DNA of 64,000 nucleotides from Segatella copri (GCF_019249795.2 NZ_CP156891.1:1-64000); one strand, 5' to 3'; positions 52,703 to 62,715 are shown, counted from the first letter of the stretch. Numbers and translations are program-made. Notes: generated by a model from the letters alone, not told the origin.

Positions 52703-55700
52703 ATGAAGAAACTTGTCGCAAAATTATGGGCGGTTTTAATGCTCATGTTGGTCTCTATGCAGACGATGGCTACAGACACGTTTACCAGCAATCGTACTGA
52801 TTTCCGAGACGAAAGTATCTATTTCATGATCACCACCCGTTTTTACGATGGAGATCCAAGTAACAACGTGCTCTGCTGGGACAACCAGGAAGCACAGAAG
52901 AGTACCAAGGATCCTTGTTGGCGTGGTGACTTCCAGGGTGTGATTGACAAGCTCGACTACATCAAGGCGCTTGGATTCACTGCCATCTGGATTACTCCTG
53001 TCGTACAGAACGCTTCTGGTTACGACTACCACGGCTATCATGCCATGGATTTCTCTAAGGTTGACTGCCGCTATCAGAGTGGTGACGGCAAAAAGAGCGG
53101 TGACGTGATGTTCCAGGAACTCATCGACAAGGCTCACGCCAAGGGTATCAAGATCATTCTTGACATCGTGCTCAACCACACCAGTAACTTCGGTGAGGAG
53201 AAGCTCTGCAAGATGTTCGACCGTGATACTCATCTTCGTAACCAAGCATACATTGATGCTTGTATGATCCCTGATGAGAGAAAGTTGGGCAATGATTACT
53301 TGGGCAATGTAAAGATACAGTATCAGCGTCGTCTTGCCCTGATGAAGAATACAGATGGCAATAACCACGATATACACAACTATTGGCACCATACTGCCAA
53401 CAACTGGAACTGGGACTTCCCAAGCCGTTGGATGGGTCAGATTGCTGGTGATTGTGTGGATCTCAACACAGAGAACGACTACGTGGCTAAGTATCTCGTA
53501 GATTGCTATGGACAGTTTATCAAGATGGGTGTCGATGGTTTCCGTATTGATACATCCGGCCACATCTCCCGCTTGACATTCAACAAGGAGTTTATCCCTC
53601 AATTTGAAGCACTTGGTAAGCAGTACGAGAACAAGCGCTTGAACAAGGCACCTTTCTTTATGTATGGTGAGGTTTGTACACGTATGAACGATGTAACCTA
53701 TAGAGGTCAGGCAAACCTCTCTTGCTACTTCTATACCTGGAAGTCGGACGAGGCCTTGCTCAACAAATGGGATGGAAGCAAAAGTTACTGGGATAATCAG
53801 GTGATTCCTGAGGGTTCTGAGCCTGTAGGCCCACAACTGCTTTGCTTGGAGGAGACTACTTCTCCAAAGAGCAACAATGCCAAGATGCTCAATGGTGCAT
53901 GGCACGAGCCAGACTATTCTCAGTCAAGCGGATTCAACGTCATTGACTTCCCTATGCACTACAGCTACAACACTGCCCAACAGGCTTTCAGCTTGGCAAG
54001 CGGCGACGAGTGCTATAATGACGCTACTTTCAATGTGGTATATGTAGATAGCCATGACTATAGTCCAGGTCCAAGCGATACCAACCGTTTCGGTGGTACA
54101 GATGCTCAGTGGGCTGAGAACCTCTCTCTCTTGTTTACCTTCCGTGGAATCCCATGTCTCTATTATGGTTCTGAGGTAGGTTTCCGTCGTGGTGTAGTAA
54201 TTGATAAAGGTCCTAATGGTCCTCTTTCTAACACCGGTCGTGCTTACTTCGGTGGTTATATCACAGGTGATGTAGAAGCATCAGACTTCGGTGAATACAA
54301 GGCTTCTGGTAATGTGGCTGCCTCTTTGAATCATGATGTGGCTCAGCACCTCATCCGTCTGAACAAGATTCGTCAGGCAGTGCCTGCTCTCCGCAAGGGT
54401 CAGTGGACTACAGATGGTTGCACTGCCAATGGCGGTATCGCTTTCAAGCGTGCTTATAAGGACAGCTATGCACTCGTAGCCCTCAATGGTGGTGCTACTT
54501 TCACAGATTGCCCAGCTGGTACTTATACAGACTTGGTAACAGGCAAGATTTACACAGGTCCTACTATCACCGTTGATGCTCCTAATAATCAGGGTCAGGT
54601 TCGCGTACTCGTGAAAGACTGGACTGGTGGCAAGCTCATTGAGGATGGCGCTTTCATCTACGAAACTGCTGCTCAGCATAAGGGTGGTCAGACCTATGAT
54701 GGTAATGAAGAGGCTGGTACAACTTGGATTGATGAGGCTCCTATTCAGCCTGCAAGCGTTTCATTCTCACAGGCAGGTGGATCATTCCGCACTGAGACTA
54801 TTAACATGACAGTTACTCTCTCTGAAGACGCTAAGTCTGGTTGGTATCAGATACAAGGCCAGGATAAGGTGAACTTGACTCCTGGTGTGAGTGAGAACCT
54901 TACCATCGGCGAAGGTATGAACTTTGGCGACACCAAGACTGTTGATTGGAGCGCAGAGGGCCAGGACGGTAAAGTGAAGAGCGGTAGCTTGACCTTCACC
55001 AAGGTAGATCCTAATGCTTCTATCATGGTATATGTAAAGGCTGCTAATGCTCCTCACATCCATGCTTGGACAACAGGTACAGACGGCAAAGACTTGACAG
55101 GCGCATGGCCTGGTAAGGTAATGGCCGGTCCTGTGGAGATTGATGGTGCTAAATACTGGACTTACTCTTTCGATGGCGTAGAGAATTTCAATGTCATCTT
55201 GAATAATGGAAATGGTGCACAGTCTGGTGAAATCACTGGTATCACAGGCGATATCCACTTGGAGTATGATGGTGGTACAAGTGCCAAGAAGATTGACGCT
55301 CCTGTCAATACTGCAGCCAAGGTTACTTTGAGTCCTAATGGTGGTGACTTCCAGAAGACTATCTCCGTAACAGCAACCCTCAGCAACAATGCCAAGAGCG
55401 GTTGGTATAAGATTGGTGATGGCGAGCAGGTGGCTTTTACTCCTGGTAAGGCTGCTACTTTTACTCTCGGTGCTGACATGATGGAAGGCGAGAGCAAGAC
55501 TGTAACTTGGAGCGCAACCAATACTGACAATGAAACCAATACTGGTTCTGCAACCTTCAACAAGATAAAAGAGGTAGTTATTCCTACTCCAACAGGTATC
55601 TTCGCTTACTTCCTCGCTCCTGCAGAATGGAGTGACATCCACGTATGGGCTTGGAATGATGCAGACAACTTTACCGGTGGTACCTGGCCAGGTGTAAGCT

Positions 55701-56686
55701 GTATCAAGACTGACATGAAGAAGAATGGTCTGGATGTCTGGATGTGGAAGTTTGATGGTGATTTGACAGGTGCTCCTACTAATATTATCTTCAACAATAA
55801 TGGTAATGGTGTCAACCAGACAGAAACTTTTGCTTTCGTCAACGGTGCAGTTTATGACCGCAACGGTAAGACCAATGAGAAGATTGACGCTCCTGTCAAT
55901 ACTGCAGCCAAGGTTACTTTGAGTCCTAATGGTGGTGACTTCCAGAAGACTATCTCCGTAACAGCAACCCTCAGCAACAATGCCAAGAGCGGTTGGTATA
56001 AGATTGGTGATGGCGAGCAGGTGGCTTTTACTCCTGGTAAGGCTGCTACTTTCACTCTCGGTGCTGACATGATGGAAGGCGAGAGCAAGACTGTAACTTG
56101 GAGCGCAACCAATACTGACAATGAAACCAATACTGGTTCTGCAACCTTCACCAAGATAAAAGAGGTAGTTATTCCTACTCCAACAGGTATCTTCGCTTAC
56201 TTCCTCGCTCCTGCAGAATGGAGTGACATCCACGTATGGGCTTGGAATGATGCAGACAACTTTACCGGTGGTACCTGGCCAGGTGTAAGCTGTACTAAGA
56301 CTGACATGAAGAAGAATGGTCTGGATGTCTGGATGTGGAAGTTTGATGGTGATTTGACAGGTGCTCCTACTAATATTATCTTCAACAATAATGGTAATGG
56401 TGTCAACCAGACAGAAACTTTTGCTTTCGTCAACGGTGCAGTTTATGACCGCAACGGTAAGACCAATGCTTTCGAGAACGGTGCAGTTTATTACCGCAAC
56501 GGTAAGACCAATGAGTCTGCCTCAACAGGTATCAACCAGGTAGGTTGCAAGAAGGCTCCTGCTAAGTTGCAGATTTACTCTATCAATGGTGTGAAGGTAG
56601 CCGAAGTGAACAAGGTTTCTGATGCAGAGTATGTCCTGTCTCCAGGTATGTACATCTGCAATGGCAAGAAGTTTGTTATCAAGTAG
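52703..56686 (+). CDS. Secreted GH13 alpha-amylase with starch-binding-like repeats
   Basis: The 1327-residue protein starts with a signal peptide (MKKLVAKLWAVLMLMLVSMQ, cleavage near residue 23). A GH13 catalytic domain follows: DIVLNH around 154-159, Asp283 nucleophile in GFRIDTSGH, Glu323 in FFMYGEVCTR and Asp452 in VYVDSHD. Residues from about 690 form beta-sandwich modules with Trp-rich segments (YVKAANAPHIHAWTTGTDG; DIHVWAWNDADNFTGGTWPG) like CBM26/CBM25 starch-binding modules. About residues 863-1059 and 1060-1256 are nearly identical copies. The C-terminus (LQIYSINGVKVAEV then LSPGMYICNGKKFVIK) resembles a type IX secretion sorting domain. It should degrade starch outside the cell. 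Confidence 0.92.
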   Translation: MKKLVAKLWAVLMLMLVSMQTMATDTFTSNRTDFRDESIYFMITTRFYDGDPSNNVLCWDNQEAQKSTKDPCWRGDFQGVIDKLDYIKALGFTAIWITPVVQNASGYDYHGYHAMDFSKVDCRYQSGDGKKSGDVMFQELIDKAHAKGIKIILDIVLNHTSNFGEEKLCKMFDRDTHLRNQAYIDACMIPDERKLGNDYLGNVKIQYQRRLALMKNTDGNNHDIHNYWHHTANNWNWDFPSRWMGQIAGDCVDLNTENDYVAKYLVDCYGQFIKMGVDGFRIDTSGHISRLTFNKEFIPQFEALGKQYENKRLNKAPFFMYGEVCTRMNDVTYRGQANLSCYFYTWKSDEALLNKWDGSKSYWDNQVIPEGSEPVGPQLLCLEETTSPKSNNAKMLNGAWHEPDYSQSSGFNVIDFPMHYSYNTAQQAFSLASGDECYNDATFNVVYVDSHDYSPGPSDTNRFGGTDAQWAENLSLLFTFRGIPCLYYGSEVGFRRGVVIDKGPNGPLSNTGRAYFGGYITGDVEASDFGEYKASGNVAASLNHDVAQHLIRLNKIRQAVPALRKGQWTTDGCTANGGIAFKRAYKDSYALVALNGGATFTDCPAGTYTDLVTGKIYTGPTITVDAPNNQGQVRVLVKDWTGGKLIEDGAFIYETAAQHKGGQTYDGNEEAGTTWIDEAPIQPASVSFSQAGGSFRTETINMTVTLSEDAKSGWYQIQGQDKVNLTPGVSENLTIGEGMNFGDTKTVDWSAEGQDGKVKSGSLTFTKVDPNASIMVYVKAANAPHIHAWTTGTDGKDLTGAWPGKVMAGPVEIDGAKYWTYSFDGVENFNVILNNGNGAQSGEITGITGDIHLEYDGGTSAKKIDAPVNTAAKVTLSPNGGDFQKTISVTATLSNNAKSGWYKIGDGEQVAFTPGKAATFTLGADMMEGESKTVTWSATNTDNETNTGSATFNKIKEVVIPTPTGIFAYFLAPAEWSDIHVWAWNDADNFTGGTWPGVSCIKTDMKKNGLDVWMWKFDGDLTGAPTNIIFNNNGNGVNQTETFAFVNGAVYDRNGKTNEKIDAPVNTAAKVTLSPNGGDFQKTISVTATLSNNAKSGWYKIGDGEQVAFTPGKAATFTLGADMMEGESKTVTWSATNTDNETNTGSATFTKIKEVVIPTPTGIFAYFLAPAEWSDIHVWAWNDADNFTGGTWPGVSCTKTDMKKNGLDVWMWKFDGDLTGAPTNIIFNNNGNGVNQTETFAFVNGAVYDRNGKTNAFENGAVYYRNGKTNESASTGINQVGCKKAPAKLQIYSINGVKVAEVNKVSDAEYVLSPGMYICNGKKFVIK
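55289..56470 (+). repeat. Near-identical 591-bp tandem duplication inside the amylase gene
   Basis: Copy one is 55289-55879 and copy two 55880-56470, exactly 591 bp (197 codons) apart and almost identical at DNA level (a handful of changes such as AAC/ACC near 55560/56151 and ATC/ACT near 55702/56293). Each copy holds a beta-sandwich module and a Trp-rich starch-binding-like module. A third, 48-bp fragment of the unit end follows at about 56466-56516. The identity indicates recent duplication or ongoing gene conversion. Confidence 0.93.
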
Positions 56687-56755
56687 TCAATGGTTAGCCG
56701 CCATTACTTTTAGAAACATTTAGTTTATCATATTTCATTTATTTTAGGTTTTAGT

Positions 56756-56808
56756 ACTCCTAAATGACTTGAAAAGAGCAATTTTTCAGTCATTTAGGAG
56801 TCTTTTTT
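56756..56808 (+). terminator. Terminator after the amylase gene
   Basis: ACTCCTAAATGACT (56756-56769) pairs perfectly with AGTCATTTAGGAGT (56788-56801) and is followed by CTTTTTT. Confidence 0.9.
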
Positions 56809-56838
56809 GTATATATAAGTAGAAAATATATTAAAGAT

Positions 56839-56870
56839 TTTGGGTAAAACCTTTTTTTTTTGTAACTTTG
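56839..56870 (+). promoter_or_regulatory. ileS promoter
   Basis: TTTG (56839-56842), 20 bases and TAACTTTG (56863-56870) make a canonical Bacteroidetes promoter 40 bases before the ileS start. Confidence 0.75.
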
Positions 56871-56910
56871 CGCCCAAAAGTAAAAACAATATAAAATTTA
56901 AATAGATAAT

Positions 56911-59900
56911 ATGGCTAAGAAATTTGCCGAGCACAACGGTCTGAATTTGACTCAGACAAACAATGACGTACTAGCAGCGTGGGAGAAAAATGATATCTTC
57001 CACAAGTCTATCGACGAGCGTGAAGGCTGCCCTCAGTTTATCTTCTTCGAGGGACCTCCATCAGCTAATGGCCACCCGGGTATTCACCACGTGTTGGCAC
57101 GTAGTATCAAGGATACATTCAACAGATACAAGACCATGAAGGGTTTCCAGGTTCACCGTAAGGCGGGATGGGATACCCACGGACTCCCTGTTGAACTCGG
57201 TGTCGAGAAGGAACTCGGCATCACCAAGAAGGATATCGACAACAAGGCTTCAGAGAAGTATATCTCTACTGAGGATTACAACCACAAGTGCCGCGAGAAC
57301 GTGATGAAGTTCACCGCTGAGTGGCGCGAGTTGACTGAGAAGATGGGTTACTTCGTAGATCTCGATCATCCTTATATCACCTACGATAACAAGTATATCG
57401 AGACTCTCTGGTGGCTCCTCAAGCAGCTCTACAACAAGGGGATGCTCTACAAGGGTTACACCATCCAGCCATACTCTCCAGGTGCAGGTACAGGCTTGAG
57501 CTCTCACGAGTTGAACCAGCCTGGCTGCTATCGCGATGTTAAGGACCTCACCACCACAGCCCAGTTCCTCATCAAGGATCCTAAGGCTGAGTGGACCAAG
57601 TGGGGCAAGCCATACTTCATCGCATGGACCACTACACCTTGGACTTTGCCATCAAACGTGGCTCTCTGTGTGGGTCCTAAGATTGACTATGTAGCCATCG
57701 AGACCTACAACCTCTACAATGGCGAGCCTATGACACTCGTGATGGCTGAGGCTCTGGTAGGTTCTTATCTGAAGGCAGACCAGGAGTGCAAGGAAGGCGA
57801 TCTCCTGCCATTCGACAAGGAGAAGAAGCAGTGCCCATGGCGCATTATCGACCACATGAAGGGTACCGACCTCGAAGGCATGCACTACGAGCAGCTCCTG
57901 CCATGGGTAAAGCCATGCGAGAAGGTTGATCTCTTCGCACCGGCTTTCGTAACAGAATATGCTGCTGCTCATCCTGAGAAGGTGTTCGCTTCTGAGGATG
58001 GTCGCGATCAGTTCGTCGAGATGGAGAGTGAGGCTTTCCGCGTAATCCTCGGCGACTACGTTACTACCGATGACGGTACAGGTATCGTGCACATCGCTCC
58101 TACATTCGGTGCCGATGATGCCAAGGTGGCTAAGGATGCCAACATCCCAGCTCTCTACCTTATTAATAAGAAGGGCGAGACCCGCCCAATGGTTGACCTC
58201 CAGGGTAAGTTCTATCTCATCGAAGACCTCGATGCCAACTTCGTGAACGCTTGCGTCAACAAGGAGGCATATGCTCATCACGCAGGCGGCTACGTGAAGA
58301 ATGCCTACGACCCACAGTTTAATGTGGATGGCGTCTGGGACAAGAAGGCTTCTGATAAGGCTGAAGACCTGAACATCGTACTCTGCTACGAGTTGAAGCA
58401 GGAGGGCAAGGCTTTCAAGAGCGAGAAGCACGTGCACAACTATCCTCACTGTTGGCGTACCGACAAGCCTATCCTCTATTATCCATTGGATAGCTGGTTT
58501 ATCAAGGATACAGCCCGCAAGGAGCGCATGGTAGAACTCAACAAGACCATCAACTGGCAGCCTGAGAGCACCGGTACAGGCCGTTTCGGCAACTGGCTTG
58601 AGAACCTGAACGACTGGAACCTTTCACGTTCCCGCTTCTGGGGTACTCCATTGCCAATCTGGCGTGACGAGAACCGTGGCGAGAAGTGCATCGGCAGCCT
58701 TGAGGAACTCTATGCTGAAATCGAGAAGTCTGTGGCTGCCGGTATCATGCAGAGCAACCCATTGAAGGAGAATGGTTTCGTTCCTGGCGACTACAGTCAG
58801 GAGAACTATGATAAGATTGACCTCCACCGTCCATACGTTGACAAGATTGTATTGGTTAACGAGGAGGGCAAGCCAATGTATCGTGAGAGCGACCTCATCG
58901 ACGTTTGGTTCGATTCAGGTTCAATGCCTTACGCCCAGCTCCACTACCCATTCGAGGGTGAGATGGCCCGTGGCACAGAGGCAGACCGCGATGCACTCAT
59001 CCACAGCACCTACGAGGGATATGCTATTCCTCCTAAGTTCTATCCAGCCGACTTCATCAACGAGGGCGTGGATCAGACCCGTGGATGGTTCTTTACCCTG
59101 CACGCCATCGCTACCATGGTATTCGATAGCGTAGCCTTCAAGAACGTAATCTCTTCTGGTCTCGTTCTCGATGCCAAGGGTAACAAGATGAGTAAGCACG
59201 TGGGTAACGTAACCAACCCATTCGAGATGATTGATAAGTATGGTGCCGATCCTGTTCGTTTCTATATGATGACCAACAGCGAGCCTTGGGACAACCTCAA
59301 GTTCGACCCTAATGGTGTGGACGAGACCCGTCGTAAGTTCTTCGGTACCTTATATAATACCTACAGCTTCTTCGCCCTCTATGCTAATGTAGATGGTTTC
59401 GATGCAGAGGCTGCTCAGGTGCCATTCGAGAAGTGCCCAGAGATTGACCGCTGGATTCTCTCTTCACTCAATACCCTCATCAAGGGCGTTGACAGAGAGT
59501 TGGCTGGCTATGATCCAACCCGCGCAGGCCGTCTCATCGATGCTTTCGTCAACGATGACCTCTCTAACTGGTACGTTCGTCTGAACCGTAAACGTTTCTG
59601 GGGTAAGGAGATGAGCGAGGATAAGCTGAGTGCTTACCAGACTCTCTATACCTGCCTGATGACAGTGGCTAAGCTGCTGGCACCATTCGCTCCATTCTAT
59701 GCAGACGAGTTGTATCACGACTTGGGCGGCGAGTTGGAGAGCGTACATCTCGATAAGTTCCCTGTAGCTGATGAGGCTGCTATCGATGCCGACCTGGAGG
59801 AGCGTATGGCCATCGCCCAGAAGATTACTTCTATGGTATTGGCTTTGCGCCGCAAGGTGAACATCAAGGTGCGTCAGCCACTCCAGCAGATCATGATTCC

Positions 59901-60522
59901 TGCAGTAGATGATGTACAGAAGGCACACATCGAGGCAGTAGCAGGACTGTTGAAGAACGAGGTGAACGTGAAGGAGGTTAACTTCATTGAGGGTCAGGGT
60001 ATTCTCGTAAAGAAGGTGAAGTGTAACTTTAGAGTGATGGGTAAGAAGTTCGGCAAGCTGATGAAGGGTGTTGCTGCCCAGATGTCAGCGCTCGATCAGG
60101 ACCAGATTGCAGCTTTTGAGAAGGCAGGCAACATCACATTGAATATCGACGGACAGGAAGCCGTGGTAGAGGTAGCCGACGTGGAGATTATCTCTGAGGA
60201 TATTCCAGGATGGCTCGTATCTAACGAGGGCAATCTGACCGTAGCGCTTGAGGTAGAGTTGACCCCAGAATTGAAGAAGGAGGGTATGGCTCGTGAGTTG
60301 ATCAACCGTATCCAGAACCTCCGCAAGGAGACAGGTCTGGAGATTACCGACCGCATCAACGTAACTGTGGCTCCTAATGAGGAGACCAACGCAGCCATCG
60401 AGTCATTCGCCGACTACATCAAGGGTCAGGTATTAGCAGACAGCATCGAAATCGGTGACAACGCAGGTGTTGAGACCGAGTTTGATGACTTTAAGTTGAA
60501 CATTCTCGTAGAGAAGAATTAA
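56911..60522 (+). CDS. ileS: Isoleucyl-tRNA synthetase
   Basis: This 1203-residue class I synthetase has the HIGH-type signature GHPGIHH (residues 54-60) in SANGHPGIHHVLAR, the KMSKH motif (759-763) in GNKMSKHVGNV, an editing domain with PWTLPSNVALCV and GTGIVHIAPTFG, and a DALIHSTYEGYA-type insertion before the Rossmann half. At about 1200 residues it is the long bacterial/eukaryote-like form. It charges tRNA-Ile in the cytoplasm. It has its own promoter and strongly biased codon use, as expected for high expression. Confidence 0.96.
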   Translation: MAKKFAEHNGLNLTQTNNDVLAAWEKNDIFHKSIDEREGCPQFIFFEGPPSANGHPGIHHVLARSIKDTFNRYKTMKGFQVHRKAGWDTHGLPVELGVEKELGITKKDIDNKASEKYISTEDYNHKCRENVMKFTAEWRELTEKMGYFVDLDHPYITYDNKYIETLWWLLKQLYNKGMLYKGYTIQPYSPGAGTGLSSHELNQPGCYRDVKDLTTTAQFLIKDPKAEWTKWGKPYFIAWTTTPWTLPSNVALCVGPKIDYVAIETYNLYNGEPMTLVMAEALVGSYLKADQECKEGDLLPFDKEKKQCPWRIIDHMKGTDLEGMHYEQLLPWVKPCEKVDLFAPAFVTEYAAAHPEKVFASEDGRDQFVEMESEAFRVILGDYVTTDDGTGIVHIAPTFGADDAKVAKDANIPALYLINKKGETRPMVDLQGKFYLIEDLDANFVNACVNKEAYAHHAGGYVKNAYDPQFNVDGVWDKKASDKAEDLNIVLCYELKQEGKAFKSEKHVHNYPHCWRTDKPILYYPLDSWFIKDTARKERMVELNKTINWQPESTGTGRFGNWLENLNDWNLSRSRFWGTPLPIWRDENRGEKCIGSLEELYAEIEKSVAAGIMQSNPLKENGFVPGDYSQENYDKIDLHRPYVDKIVLVNEEGKPMYRESDLIDVWFDSGSMPYAQLHYPFEGEMARGTEADRDALIHSTYEGYAIPPKFYPADFINEGVDQTRGWFFTLHAIATMVFDSVAFKNVISSGLVLDAKGNKMSKHVGNVTNPFEMIDKYGADPVRFYMMTNSEPWDNLKFDPNGVDETRRKFFGTLYNTYSFFALYANVDGFDAEAAQVPFEKCPEIDRWILSSLNTLIKGVDRELAGYDPTRAGRLIDAFVNDDLSNWYVRLNRKRFWGKEMSEDKLSAYQTLYTCLMTVAKLLAPFAPFYADELYHDLGGELESVHLDKFPVADEAAIDADLEERMAIAQKITSMVLALRRKVNIKVRQPLQQIMIPAVDDVQKAHIEAVAGLLKNEVNVKEVNFIEGQGILVKKVKCNFRVMGKKFGKLMKGVAAQMSALDQDQIAAFEKAGNITLNIDGQEAVVEVADVEIISEDIPGWLVSNEGNLTVALEVELTPELKKEGMARELINRIQNLRKETGLEITDRINVTVAPNEETNAAIESFADYIKGQVLADSIEIGDNAGVETEFDDFKLNILVEKN

Positions 60523-60527
60523 ATAGT

Positions 60528-60590
60528 TAGGAGTTAGAAGTTAGAAGTTAGGAGCATTTCCAAACTGCTTGCTTCTAACTTTCTAGCCCT
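60528..60590. repeat. Short GTTAGRAGTTAG repeats after ileS
   Basis: GTTAGGAGTTAGAAGTTAGAAGTTAGGAG is a run of seven- to eight-base repeats, partly complemented by CTTCTAACTTTCTAG about 20 bases on, so it can form a loose hairpin. It may serve as a weak terminator of ileS. Confidence 0.4.
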
Positions 60591-60633
60591 TATTTCCTAA
60601 AAACATTAACAAATAACATAATAGATAACATCT

Positions 60634-61017
60634 ATGGCTAACGAAAAACTACGTTATAGCGATCAGGAGCTCGAGGAGTTCCGCGCTATTATTGATGAGA
60701 AATTGAAGGTGGCAAAGCAGACTTATCATGATTGCATGGCTCAGCTGAACCACTCAGACAGTAATGATGTGGTAGATACATCACCAACCTACAAGGCTCT
60801 TGAGGAGGGTAGTGAAGCACAAAGCAAAGAAGAAATCATCCAGATGGCCCAGCGTCAGCAGAAGTTCATCAAGGGATTGGAAGCAGCTTTGGTTCGTATC
60901 CAGAACAAGACCTATGGTATTGACCGCGAAACAGGTGAGTTGATTCCTAAGGAGCGTTTGCGTGCTGTACCTCATGCCACTTTGAGTGTAGCTTCTAAGG
61001 AGGCTAGAAAAAAGTAA
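60634..61017 (+). CDS. DksA/TraR-family protein lacking zinc cysteines
   Basis: This 127-residue protein has the DksA coiled coil (YSDQELEEFRAIIDEKLKVA and EEIIQMAQRQQKFIKGLEAAL) and the C-terminal globular pattern TYGIDRETGELIPKERLRAV, PHATLSV. The four cysteines that bind zinc in classical DksA/TraR are all replaced (Ile-Asp and Val-Ala-Ser positions), as in the low-cysteine members of the family. DksA-type proteins reach into the RNA polymerase secondary channel and adjust transcription with ppGpp. It begins an operon with lspA, which starts 3 bases after its stop. Confidence 0.87.
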   Translation: MANEKLRYSDQELEEFRAIIDEKLKVAKQTYHDCMAQLNHSDSNDVVDTSPTYKALEEGSEAQSKEEIIQMAQRQQKFIKGLEAALVRIQNKTYGIDRETGELIPKERLRAVPHATLSVASKEARKK

Positions 61018-61020
61018 TAA

Positions 61021-61737
61021 ATGGAGAAAACAAGTAAAATTAAATACGGATGGCTCGTCACGGCAATGGTGGTTGTGCTTCTTGTTATCGATCAGATTAT
61101 CAAGGTGTACATCAAGACCCATTTTTGCCTTGGCGAGTCTGTTCGTGTTACTGATTGGTTTTATATCGAATTTGTTGAGAACAACGGAATGGCTTGGGGT
61201 ATGTCGTTTATCGGCAAGTTCTGGCTAAGTCTGTTGCGCCTGGTAGCCATCTGTGCTTTGAGCATTTATCTGCATCGCATCATTAAGCGTGGTACCTATC
61301 GCTTGTTATACATCATTTTGGTGGCGCTGGTTCTGACAGGTGCAATCGGCAATATGATTGATTCCATCTTCTACGGACTTATCTTCACCGGTGCCTCACC
61401 TTATTATGTATCTTATCTTGTGCCTTTCGGCGAGGGGTATGCACCCGTGCTCATGGGCAAGGTGGTTGATATGTTCCGCTTTCCGTTCTTCACCTATACA
61501 TGGCCTGAATGGTTCCCTTTCTGGGGTGGACAGCATGGTACATTCTTCGATCCTGTATTCAATTTTGCAGATTCCTGTGTATCAGTCGGCATCATTTCTC
61601 TCTTGCTTTTCTGTAGAAAAGAACTGGAAGCTCTCGGAGGTGATGATAAGGAGAAGAAGGTTAAAGATTCTTCTTTTATTGAAACTGCTGAAGAAAAGAT
61701 AAAGTCTCAATCTCAAGAAAATAAGGAGGACAAGTAA
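61021..61737 (+). CDS. lspA: Lipoprotein signal peptidase
   Basis: This 238-residue membrane protein has the LspA motifs: LLVIDQIIKVYIK in the first hydrophobic segment, VENNGMAWGMSF, the catalytic Asp114 in GAIGNMIDSIFYG and Asp184 in FNFADSCVSVGI. It cleaves signal peptides of lipid-modified prolipoproteins in the inner membrane. The C-terminal tail (KEKKVKDSSFIETAEEKIKS) is unusually long and charged. The next gene encodes a lipoprotein. Confidence 0.94.
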   Translation: MEKTSKIKYGWLVTAMVVVLLVIDQIIKVYIKTHFCLGESVRVTDWFYIEFVENNGMAWGMSFIGKFWLSLLRLVAICALSIYLHRIIKRGTYRLLYIILVALVLTGAIGNMIDSIFYGLIFTGASPYYVSYLVPFGEGYAPVLMGKVVDMFRFPFFTYTWPEWFPFWGGQHGTFFDPVFNFADSCVSVGIISLLLFCRKELEALGGDDKEKKVKDSSFIETAEEKIKSQSQENKEDK

Positions 61738-61739
61738 TC

Positions 61740-62699
61740 ATGAAGAAAGCTTTTCTTTATCTCTGTTGGATAGTAACCTTTTGTGCAGCCTTTGCTTCTT
61801 GCAAGCCTTCGCTGCCAAGAGATGTGCTCTCTAAAGGAAAGATGACGGATATTCTCTTCGATTATCACATCGCTCTTGCTATGGCGCAGAACGAAGACGG
61901 TGGTAGTGAGAAGAATAGTCTGGCTTATCGCGAGGCTGTACTGAAGAAACATGATGTCACCTCGGCAGACTTCAACAGTTCGATGGTTTATTATATGCGC
62001 CATACAGAATTGCTGCATGATGTGTATAAGGATTTGGCAGAAAGATTGGATAAAGAGGTGGTTGCATTGGGTGGAAACAGTACAGGAAATAGTGATTTTG
62101 ACAATCTTACTGCTGTTGGCGATACTGCCAATATCTGGAAGGATGCTACTTCGATGGTATTCTCGCCTGATGAGGGCTTCAACAGTCGCAGTTTTAAAAT
62201 TGAAGCTGATACTGCTTTCCATAAGGGTGACCGGTTCCGTCTTGATTTCGAATCGCAGTTTATCTTCCAGGATGGTATGCGTGATGGCATCGCTTTGCTG
62301 GCTGTTCAGTTCAAGAACGATAGTGTGGCACAGACTGTAATTCATATTCAGAGTGCTCAGCACTATAGTGTAGAACTCGCTGATAATGATAGCCTTGGAA
62401 TCAAATGTATAAAGGGGTACTTTATGTTGAATGAGGGTGGCTTCAGTTCTGATGCCGGTTCTTTGACGACTCTTAAACTGATGTTTGTCAATAAGATTCG
62501 TCTCATCCGTATGCATCCTAAAAAGGTGGCACCGGTTTCTTCTTCTGCAGCATCTTCTGATTCGGCAAAAGTAGATACAGCTCGTAAGACCCGTATACCA
62601 GGTCCGAGTGTTCCAGCGCGTCCGGATGGAGCTTTGGCGCCTCCGACCAGTGCACCGGTTTCTATGCCTGATAAACCTATTCAGATGACGAGTAATTAG
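61740..62699 (+). CDS. DUF4296 domain lipoprotein
   Basis: This 319-residue protein begins with a lipoprotein signal peptide (FLYLCWIVTFCAAFASCKPS, lipidated Cys about residue 21). The DUF4296 domain follows with KMTDILFDYHIALAMAQNED and AVLKKHDVTSADFNSSMVYY. The C-terminal half is beta-rich, and the end is Pro/Ser/Ala-rich, perhaps disordered. Function is unknown. It starts 2 bases after lspA, whose product would mature it. Confidence 0.87.
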   Translation: MKKAFLYLCWIVTFCAAFASCKPSLPRDVLSKGKMTDILFDYHIALAMAQNEDGGSEKNSLAYREAVLKKHDVTSADFNSSMVYYMRHTELLHDVYKDLAERLDKEVVALGGNSTGNSDFDNLTAVGDTANIWKDATSMVFSPDEGFNSRSFKIEADTAFHKGDRFRLDFESQFIFQDGMRDGIALLAVQFKNDSVAQTVIHIQSAQHYSVELADNDSLGIKCIKGYFMLNEGGFSSDAGSLTTLKLMFVNKIRLIRMHPKKVAPVSSSAASSDSAKVDTARKTRIPGPSVPARPDGALAPPTSAPVSMPDKPIQMTSN

Positions 62700-62715
62700 T
62701 CTGGATGTTTAAGAT

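Noticed and set aside
52736..53905. 389-codon open frame on the minus strand
   Set aside because: It is antisense to the amylase catalytic domain, whose active-site residues are all present on the other strand.
54782..56233. 483-codon open frame on the minus strand, with internal repeats
   Set aside because: It mirrors the tandem duplication of the amylase gene; the repeats in it are a by-product.
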